NCBI GenBank assembly: GCA_020058965.1 | Contig: JAGVCY010000091.1 | Coordinates: 1-5,086 of the forward strand | DNA from: Candidatus Omnitrophota bacterium | Lineage (GTDB): Bacteria > Omnitrophota > Gorgyraeia > 2-02-FULL-51-18 > JAGOUK01 | Length of the DNA stretch: 5,086 nt | Direction: 5' to 3' | Part shown: positions 1-5,086 of the stretch, piece by piece | How the letters are laid out: each line of letters starts with the position of its first letter | How positions within the stretch are numbered: the stretch's first letter is position 1 | Program-made: the position numbers and the translations under genes | The notes under the pieces: model-generated | Database searches by the model: none | The model's input: only the letters and a program-made list of their open reading frames with translations | What the model was told of the DNA's origin: nothing

Positions 1-599
1 CCGTCTTCTCCGGTGTAGCCGCTGCGCGAAATCCACGCCTTGCCGCCGGAGCCCTCAAGTTCTTTGAAGGCATAGTACCCAAGCCCCTTGGCCTTGCTGT
101 CAAAAAGCGCGTCCACCACATCCACGGCCCGGGGCCCCTGCACCGCGATGCAGCCGCAATTGTCGCTAAAATCGGTAACGACCGCGTCCGGCCGTGCATG
201 GGCCTGGAGGTGCTGATCCACCTTCGAAATATTGGACGCGTTCACGATCAGATAAAAACCGTCAAAGGAATCACGGTAAATGATGATGTCGTCGAGGATA
301 AACCCCGCGTTGTTCAGCAAAACCGTGTACTGCATCCTGCCGTCAATCAGCTTAGAAAGATCTGTCGGCACCATCGATTCCAAAAACTCCAGCGACCCCT
401 TCCCGCGCACGCAAATCTCGCCCAGATGCGAAACATCAAAAATTCCGACCCCGCCGCGGACCGCCAAATGCTCATCCATGATCGACGAATACTGAATCGG
501 CAGTTCGTAGCCGGCAAATGGCACAATTTTTCCGCCCAGCGCGACATGCCGGCTGTAAAGAGGGGTGCGCTTCAGTTGAGAGTCGGAGGCGGTGGTCAT
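1..599 (-). CDS. gcvT: Aminomethyltransferase, glycine cleavage T protein (3' end beyond window)
   Basis: GcvT takes the aminomethyl group from the lipoyl arm of H protein and gives ammonia and methylene-tetrahydrofolate; it acts in the cytoplasm. The 199 complete codons visible begin MTTASDSQLKRTPLY and carry the family N-terminal block: RTPLYSRHVALGGK (11-24), VPFAGYELPIQYSSI (26-40), GIFDVSHLGE (52-61), NNAGFILDDIIIYR (96-109, with the conserved Asp pair at 103-104), QGPRA (154-158) and SGYTGED at the window edge. The full protein is usually about 360-370 residues, so a little over half is present. The start is the ATG at 597-599, because the family N-terminus begins right there. No Shine-Dalgarno sequence is obvious upstream. 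It follows bioD by 44 bases on the same strand and may be co-transcribed, or have its own weak promoter. The RTPLY start and the conserved Asp pair favour true GcvT over a YgfZ-type paralogue. Confidence 0.95.
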   Translation of the reverse strand, partial: MTTASDSQLKRTPLYSRHVALGGKIVPFAGYELPIQYSSIMDEHLAVRGGVGIFDVSHLGEICVRGKGSLEFLESMVPTDLSKLIDGRMQYTVLLNNAGFILDDIIIYRDSFDGFYLIVNASNISKVDQHLQAHARPDAVVTDFSDNCGCIAVQGPRAVDVVDALFDSKAKGLGYYAFKELEGSGGKAWISRSGYTGED

Positions 600-618
600 A
601 ATTGGGTTTGAAGGCGTA

Positions 619-1342
<724 letters not shown>

Positions 1343-2851
1343 CTATTCCTTCCGGTCTCGGTTTGGAGACGGGTACCTTTGGCTTCTGCGGACGGAGCCG
1401 CTCGCGCGCCGCCTAAGGGTAGGCGCGCTCGCTCCCATGCGCTTCTCGGCGGGGACGCCTCGTCGCGCATGAAGTCCTCCGAAGCCAAAGGTACCCGTCT
1501 CCAAACCGGAAACCAGCGCCTGGAATACCCCGACACACAATTTTTTTATGTCGTTTTCAGTAAAGCAAAATGGCGGCATGAGCACGATGACATCACCAAG
1601 CGGTCTGATGAGGATTCCATGTTTACGCGCTTCACGACAGACTCGCGCACCGCGTTGTTCTTCAGCTAAAAAGGACTCACGGGTAAATTTGTTTTTCACC
1701 AGTTCAATTCCTACCATCAATCCACACTGGCGGATCTCGCCGACATGCTCCAGCTTTTTGAATCGCTCGAGTTGTTGCGACAACAACTTAATCTGAGCTT
1801 GGGCTCGATGCAACACTCTTTTTTCATTGAAGTAGCGGAGGTTGGCGAGGGCGGCGGCGCAGGCTAGGGGGTTGGCGGTGTAGGTGTGGCCGTGGAAAAA
1901 AGTTTTGAACTCATGGTACTCACCCAAAAATGCCTGATAGATCCGGTCGGTGGTGAGCGTCGCGGCGAGGGGTAGGTAGCCGGCGGTGAGGCCTTTGGCT
2001 ACGCACATGAGGTCGGGTCGGACGCCTTCCTGCTCGCAGGCAAACATCGTACCCGTGCGACCGAAGCCCGTCGCGACTTCGTCGACGATCAACAGCGTGT
2101 CGTACTTTTTGGCCAGAGCGGCCACGCGGCGCAAAAAACCCTTTGGCTGCGTCAGCATCCCGGCGGCGCCCTGCACCAGCGGCTCCAAAATGATCGCGGC
2201 GATTCCGGTTTGATGTTTTTTTAAAACCGTCTCGACCCGATCCGCGCATAATTTGGCGTAGGCATCTTCGCTCCCTAAAAAGTTTTCTCGATACCGGTAC
2301 GGCGCCGGAGCGGAAAAGGTTTTAAATAACAGTGGGCCAAAAATATCATGGAACAATTGGATGCCGCCAACGCTGACCGCCCCGACCGTGTCGCCGTGAT
2401 ACGCGTTTTGGAGTTTTAAAAATGATCGTTTGGTTTTGACGCCGTTCAACTGCCAATACTGGTAAGCCATTTTGAGCGCGATCTCAACCGCTTCGGATCC
2501 GGAATCGGAATAAAAAACCCGCGACAAGCCTTTCGGCGCGACGGCGATGAGCTCTCGAGAAAGTACGGAAGCCGGCTCGTTAGCCAGACCGAGATAGGTC
2601 GTATGGGCAATTTTTTTAAGCTGCGCGCGAACCGCGCGATCGATCTCCGGAACGCGGTGTCCATGCGTGTTGCACCACAACGACGACACGCCGTCCAGAT
2701 ACCGCCGACCTTCGGTGTCGATCAAATACGAACCCTGTCCCCGCTCGATCACCAGTGTGTCCGCATCCCGCTCCCAGTCCTGCATCTGAGTGAAGGGGTG
2801 CCACGCATATTTTTTGTCCAGGGCAATTAGGCGCCGGGTTTTGGTGTTCAT
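1343..2851 (-). CDS. bioA: Adenosylmethionine-8-amino-7-oxononanoate aminotransferase with repeat-derived C-terminal extension
   Basis: BioA is a PLP enzyme that transfers the amino group of S-adenosylmethionine to KAPA, giving DAPA. Class-III aminotransferase motifs are all present: WHPFTQM (17-23), DGVSSLWCNTHGH (53-65), SDSGSEAVEIALKMA (115-129), AYHGDTVGAVS (150-160), ILEPLVQGAAGM (221-232), IVDEVATGFGRTG (255-267, PLP-contacting Asp257), the PLP lysine in CVAKGLTAGYLP (283-294, Lys286) and FFHGHTYTANPLA (318-330). The start is the ATG at 2849-2851, which overlaps the bioF stop as ATGA and implies translational coupling. An upstream in-frame TTG at 2861-2863 is less likely. The protein is 502 residues, while the family usually has about 430-455. 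The family core ends near residue 450. About 50 arginine-rich residues (449-498) are encoded by palindromic element E1, and only four residues follow it. The tail is probably disordered and dispensable, but this is an inference. Confidence 0.96.
   Translation of the reverse strand: MNTKTRRLIALDKKYAWHPFTQMQDWERDADTLVIERGQGSYLIDTEGRRYLDGVSSLWCNTHGHRVPEIDRAVRAQLKKIAHTTYLGLANEPASVLSRELIAVAPKGLSRVFYSDSGSEAVEIALKMAYQYWQLNGVKTKRSFLKLQNAYHGDTVGAVSVGGIQLFHDIFGPLLFKTFSAPAPYRYRENFLGSEDAYAKLCADRVETVLKKHQTGIAAIILEPLVQGAAGMLTQPKGFLRRVAALAKKYDTLLIVDEVATGFGRTGTMFACEQEGVRPDLMCVAKGLTAGYLPLAATLTTDRIYQAFLGEYHEFKTFFHGHTYTANPLACAAALANLRYFNEKRVLHRAQAQIKLLSQQLERFKKLEHVGEIRQCGLMVGIELVKNKFTRESFLAEEQRGARVCREARKHGILIRPLGDVIVLMPPFCFTENDIKKLCVGVFQALVSGLETGTFGFGGLHARRGVPAEKRMGASAPTLRRRASGSVRRSQRYPSPNRDRKE
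1347..1353 (-). promoter_or_regulatory. Ribosome binding site of bioD
   Basis: GGAAGGA on the minus strand ends seven bases before the bioD ATG. It is the clearest Shine-Dalgarno sequence in the window. It sits in the last codons of bioA, between the end of palindromic element E1 and the bioA stop, so the element has left it intact. It fixes the bioD start. Confidence 0.8.
1359..1508. repeat. Palindromic element E1 (MITE/REP-like) inside the bioA 3' end
   Basis: The two ends are perfect 28-base inverted repeats, 1359-1386 and 1481-1508, starting CGGTTTGGAGACGGGTACC. Five of the next seven inward positions also match. The interior can form two more hairpins: GCGCGCC/GGCGCGC (1404-1410 with 1422-1428) and CATGCG/CGCATG (1436-1441 with 1466-1471). 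The whole would fold as a long stem ending in two arms. It is exactly 150 bases, a multiple of three, and the bioA frame stays open through it. There is no transposase gene, so it would have to be mobilised in trans if it moves. I see no convincing target-site duplication. Part of its interior is homologous to element E2 in this window. Confidence 0.85.
1396..1433 (-). repeat. Conserved core module shared by E1 and E2 (E1 copy)
   Basis: Read on the minus strand, these 38 bases (beginning AGCGAGCGCGC and ending GCGCGCGAGCGGCT) align with the plus strand at 4107-4142. There are 34 identities, two substitutions and two one-base gaps. The module includes a GCGCGCC/GGCGCGC hairpin. In both elements it is preceded by the exact 10-mer GCGTCCCCGC (minus-strand 1449-1458 here), in the same order. 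Confidence 0.8.
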
Positions 2852-3966
2852 TGACCCGCCCAAGCGCTTGAGCCAAGCGCGGCCACCAACAAATCAATGT
2901 CCTGCTCCGTGTGCTTGGCCGTTATCGTCAGTCGGATCCGGTCCGTGCCTTTAGGCACGGTCGGCGGCCGGATCGCTACCCCAAGAATTCCGGCCTCACG
3001 CAGCTGATCCGCGAGTTCAACCGCGCGACCGCTGTCACCGATCATAATCGGAATGATCGGCCCTTCCGAGTCACCTAGATTAAATCCCGCCGCCAGAAGC
3101 TTCGCCCGCGCGGTGTCCACCCGTTCCCAGAGGCGCAGCCGCAGTTCGTCGGATTTTTCAACAATATCCAGTGACGCCAAAGCCGCCGCGCACACCAATG
3201 GCGAAACACCCGTGCTGTAAATAAACGTCCGCGCCTTATTGATCAAAAAATCCCTGAGCTCCGCCGACCCGCAAACAAACCCGCCCTGAGAGCCGAGCGA
3301 TTTAGATAAGGTCCCAACCACCGCCGTCACGCGGCCGGACAGCCCCGCCTCGCTCAAAAGCCCGCGGCCATTCTTTCCATACACGCCGACGGCGTGCGCT
3401 TCGTCGACCAACAACATCGCACCGTATTTTTCGGACAGCTCCACCAAGTCGCGAAGCGGCGCGCGGTCTCCGTCCATACTAAAATAACTGTCCGTCACGA
3501 TCAGACGCTTTCCGCTAAACGGTTTGGCCAAAAGTTTCTTCAAGCGTTCCGTATCGCGGTGCGGATAAACTTTGAGCCGCGCGCCCGAAAGCCGCGCGCC
3601 GTCCACGAGCGAAGCGTGCACGAAACGGTCTAAATAGACCTCGTCACCCGCACTGACCAGCGCCTGCATCACTCCCAAATTCGCCTGAAATCCCGACGGA
3701 AATACCAACGCCGCTTCCGTTCCGATCCACTCGGCAAGCCGGCGCTCCAGCTCCTCATGGACCGCCATTGTCCCCGACACAAGCCGCGATGCCCCTGCGC
3801 CGGTCCCCCATTTGGCCGCCGCCGCCTGCGCCGCGCGAATAACTTCCGCGTCATTCCCCAATCCCAAGTAATCGTTGGAAGAAAAATTGATCGCTCCAAC
3901 AGGCGCTCCCCGCAACTGCCGATACAAATTCCGCTGTTTTATATCTGAAAGGATTTGTTTAAACAT
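2848..3966 (-). CDS. bioF: 8-amino-7-oxononanoate synthase
   Basis: BioF is a PLP enzyme of the alpha-oxoamine synthase family. It condenses a pimeloyl thioester with L-alanine, releasing CO2, to give KAPA; it acts in the cytoplasm. From the ATG at 3964-3966 it has 372 residues, close to the usual 380-390. Motifs are NFSSNDYLGL (27-36), GTGAGASRLVSGT (54-66), FVHASLVDGARLSGA (115-129, His117 stacking on PLP), SYFSMDGDRAPL (160-171), VDEAHAVGVYG (187-197, Asp188 and His191), the PLP lysine in GTLSKSLGSQGG (218-229, Lys222), FIYSTGVSP (248-256) and a C-terminal RPPTVPKGTDRIRLTITA. A second in-frame ATG lies 24 bases upstream, at 3988-3990, inside palindromic element E2. I prefer the inner one because a GGTGG sits six bases before it and the family N-terminus begins there. 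The 3' end overlaps bioA by ATGA. Confidence 0.96.
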   Translation of the reverse strand: MFKQILSDIKQRNLYRQLRGAPVGAINFSSNDYLGLGNDAEVIRAAQAAAAKWGTGAGASRLVSGTMAVHEELERRLAEWIGTEAALVFPSGFQANLGVMQALVSAGDEVYLDRFVHASLVDGARLSGARLKVYPHRDTERLKKLLAKPFSGKRLIVTDSYFSMDGDRAPLRDLVELSEKYGAMLLVDEAHAVGVYGKNGRGLLSEAGLSGRVTAVVGTLSKSLGSQGGFVCGSAELRDFLINKARTFIYSTGVSPLVCAAALASLDIVEKSDELRLRLWERVDTARAKLLAAGFNLGDSEGPIIPIMIGDSGRAVELADQLREAGILGVAIRPPTVPKGTDRIRLTITAKHTEQDIDLLVAALGSSAWAGQ

Positions 3967-3972
3967 GCTCTG

Positions 3973-3977
3973 CCACC
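3973..3977 (-). promoter_or_regulatory. Probable ribosome binding site of bioF
   Basis: GGTGG on the minus strand lies six bases before the ATG at 3966. It decides between that ATG and the one at 3990. It sits at the very edge of element E2, just outside the near-perfect inverted repeat arm (3979-3998), so the element may have supplied or altered it. The match to the Shine-Dalgarno consensus is only moderate. Confidence 0.45.
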
Positions 3978-4048
3978 AGGCGCAGGACATAAACCTGCGT
4001 AGCGCTTTTTGCGCCCCGACGCGTCCCCGCGAAGCATATAAGAGGAAG

Positions 4049-4098
4049 GCCGTAGCACCAACTGCTACGGCACGCCACGCAGCGCCTTGATGGCGCTG
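4049..4098. other. Tandem hairpins forming the extra module of E2
   Basis: Two adjacent perfect hairpins, a 9-bp stem with loop CCAAC (4049-4071) and a 7-bp stem with loop TTGAT (4080-4098), lie in a stretch present in E2 but absent from E1. The distance between the shared 10-mer and the shared core is 76 bases in E2 and 15 in E1. Neither hairpin is followed by a T run on either strand, so they do not look like intrinsic terminators. Confidence 0.6.
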
Positions 4099-4106
4099 TC
4101 GAGGCC

Positions 4107-4142
4107 AGCGAGCGCGCTAACCTCAGGCGCGCGCGAGCGGCT
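4107..4142 (+). repeat. Conserved core module shared by E1 and E2 (E2 copy)
   Basis: These 36 bases, AGCGAGCGCGC to GCGCGCGAGCGGCT, align with the minus strand of 1396-1433 at 34 of 38 columns. The exact 10-mer GCGTCCCCGC precedes it at 4021-4030, and the flanking bases (CGAC before, GAAGC and AT after) also resemble E1 with small gaps. Colinearity of two blocks argues for common descent rather than chance similarity of GC-rich palindromes. Confidence 0.8.
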
Positions 4143-4188
4143 ATGCGCGGAGCAGGTTCATGTCCTGCGCCGAGGTAGGCGATCAAGG

Positions 4189-5086
4189 TTAACCGCAACA
4201 ACCCGAAGCGGTCATGCGAACCCGGTCATCAGGCTGAGAGAGCGCTTCCTGCGCGGGTTTGGACGAAACACATCCACTTCCGCCTCCTACCTCGAAGCCC
4301 AGGTCACGCAGCATCTGAAGATCCTGCTGGGAATTTCGACCCAGTGTCGTGAGGTAATTGCCCAGGATCAGGCCGTTGCCGCCGGCCGCCATCGCCATGG
4401 CCTGCAAATCGCGCAAGTTGACCTCGCGGCCTCCGGCGATCTTGATCGTGCTATGCGGCAGGATGAGTCTAAAGATCGCGATCGTCTTAATGATCTCGAG
4501 CGGCTGAAGCTGTTCCAGGTGGGCAAAGGGCGTTCCAGGCCTCGGGTTCAGAATATTCAGAGGAACGCAGTCGGCCTTGATTTTTTTGAGCTCAAACGCG
4601 AGCTCGATGCGCTGGGCGGGTGTCTCCCCCATCCCAAGAATTCCGCCGGAACAGGGATGAATCCCGTATTCCTGAACCATCATCACGTGATTCACGCGGT
4701 CCATGTAAGTGTGCGTCGAAACGACTTTGTCAAAATGGCTCTGACAGGCTTCCAGGTTGTGATTGTTGCGAAAGAGCCCTGCTTCTTTGAGCCGTTCCAC
4801 TTGTTCAGGCGTCATAAAACCCAGCGAGCAATCCACCATGAGCTTGGTTTCTTTAGCGATGCGGCGCACCGCCTCCACGATCGTTTCGAAGTCTTTTTCG
4901 ATCGACTGGCCCCATCCGCTGGTCACGATACAGAACTCCGTGGCTCCGGCCGTTTCGGCTTCCCTCGCCTGCTCCAGCATCCGTTCGACTCCGATGAGCG
5001 AGTACACCGGCGCGTCCGTTTTGTAGTGAGCGGATTGGGTACAAAATTTGCAGTCTTCGGAGCAGGCGCCGGACTTGGCATTGGTC
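4189..5086 (-). CDS. bioB: Biotin synthase, radical SAM (5' end beyond window)
   Basis: BioB inserts sulfur into dethiobiotin, giving biotin, by radical SAM chemistry with a [4Fe-4S] and a [2Fe-2S] cluster. The 298 residues visible start at TNAKSGACSEDCKFCTQSAHY, so the [4Fe-4S] motif CxxxCxxC (Cys8, 12, 15 of the visible part) is intact and only about 40 N-terminal residues are missing. The [2Fe-2S] ligands known from E. coli all have counterparts at similar spacing: Cys52 in EFCIVTSGWG, Cys86 in VDCSLG, Cys145 in HPCSGGILGMGE and Arg220 in AGGREVN. NHNLEA and LNPRPGTP are also typical. The reading frame is open to the window edge, so the GTG at 5005-5007 is an internal valine codon, not the start. 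The C-terminus ends in a short Gly/Ser/Cys-rich tail, with GGGSGCVSS and a final SGCCG. It is the first gene of the visible operon, and a 222-base gap separates it from bioF. Confidence 0.97.
   Translation of the reverse strand, partial: TNAKSGACSEDCKFCTQSAHYKTDAPVYSLIGVERMLEQAREAETAGATEFCIVTSGWGQSIEKDFETIVEAVRRIAKETKLMVDCSLGFMTPEQVERLKEAGLFRNNHNLEACQSHFDKVVSTHTYMDRVNHVMMVQEYGIHPCSGGILGMGETPAQRIELAFELKKIKADCVPLNILNPRPGTPFAHLEQLQPLEIIKTIAIFRLILPHSTIKIAGGREVNLRDLQAMAMAAGGNGLILGNYLTTLGRNSQQDLQMLRDLGFEVGGGSGCVSSKPAQEALSQPDDRVRMTASGCCG

Larger units (their letters stand above)
3979..4171. repeat. Palindromic element E2 (MITE/REP-like) between bioB and bioF
   Basis: The ends are inverted repeats of 20 bases with one mismatch: 3979-3998 (GGCGCAGGACAT, then AAACCTGC) and 4152-4171. 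Weaker similarity, with short gaps, continues outward to about 3972 and 4180. Each arm can also fold alone (GCAGG/CCTGC, 3982-3998 and 4152-4168). The interior adds a perfect 9-bp stem (4049-4057 with 4063-4071, loop CCAAC), a 7-bp stem (4080-4086 with 4092-4098, loop TTGAT) and GCGCGC/GCGCGC (4112-4117 with 4127-4132). It fills most of the 222 bases between bioB and bioF, and I see no gene in it. It carries the core module also found in E1, in the opposite orientation relative to the operon. Confidence 0.8.

Noticed and set aside
2852..2863. TTG start for bioA four codons upstream of the chosen ATG
   Set aside because: The ATG at 2849-2851 forms the common ATGA overlap with the bioF stop, and a TTG start has no better ribosome binding site.
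2861..2870. Perfect 10-base palindrome CAAGCGCTTG at the bioF-bioA junction
   Set aside because: It lies inside bioF coding sequence (SSAW codons), is short, and has no resemblance to E1, E2 or R beyond GC-rich fragments.
4049..4071. Intrinsic terminator between bioB and bioF
   Set aside because: The stem is perfect, but no T run follows on either strand, and bioF needs read-through from bioB or a promoter that I do not see.
4152..4168. tRNA T-arm-like hairpin (GCAGG, loop TTCATGT, CCTGC)
   Set aside because: No acceptor stem, anticodon arm or CCA end is positioned around it, the loop departs from TTCRANY at one position, and the same hairpin occurs mirrored at the other end of E2, so it is part of the inverted repeat.
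3959..4201. An 80-codon minus-strand frame filling the bioB-bioF gap
   Set aside because: It is a translation of palindromic element E2, with Arg/Ala/Leu-rich composition and no family resemblance, and it overlaps the bioF start in another frame.
5005..5007. GTG as a bioB start codon
   Set aside because: The frame continues upstream through the CxxxCxxC radical SAM motif to the window edge, so this is an internal valine.

Overview
The window holds a bacterial biotin-synthesis operon, bioB-bioF-bioA-bioD, followed by the start of gcvT. All five genes lie on the minus strand, so transcription runs from right to left. The right edge cuts bioB near its 5' end and the left edge cuts gcvT about half-way through. 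The DNA is moderately GC-rich, the genes are tightly packed, and the proteins are ordinary bacterial family members. I cannot name the genus. An environmental Gram-negative or candidate-phylum bacterium fits, but that is only an impression.

Layout from the 5' end of the transcript: bioB (partial, 5086-4189); a 222-base gap filled by a folded palindromic element, called E2 here (about 3979-4171); bioF (3966-2848); bioA (2851-1343), which overlaps bioF by ATGA; a second palindromic element, E1 (1359-1508), lying inside the 3' end of bioA; bioD (1339-644), three bases after bioA; a short palindromic repeat, R (642-673), that encodes the last residues and the stop of bioD; then 44 bases and gcvT (599 to the window edge).

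The four bio genes cover the last four steps of biotin synthesis. BioF makes KAPA (8-amino-7-oxononanoate) from a pimeloyl thioester and alanine. BioA transaminates it to DAPA. BioD closes the ureido ring to give dethiobiotin. BioB inserts sulfur. All catalytic motifs I could check are intact. GcvT is the tetrahydrofolate-dependent T protein of the glycine cleavage system and probably begins the next transcription or functional block. No bioC, bioH, bioW or birA is in view, and the operon promoter lies beyond the right edge.

The unusual part is the repeats, not the enzymes. Three palindromic elements sit at three of the four gene junctions. E1 and E2 have different terminal inverted repeats, yet they share a colinear internal core (34 of 38 aligned positions, plus an exact 10-mer) in opposite orientations. 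They therefore look like two members of one non-autonomous, MITE- or REP-like family. E1 adds about 50 in-frame codons to the C-terminus of BioA, R supplies the C-terminal tail of BioD, and E2 abuts the start of bioF.
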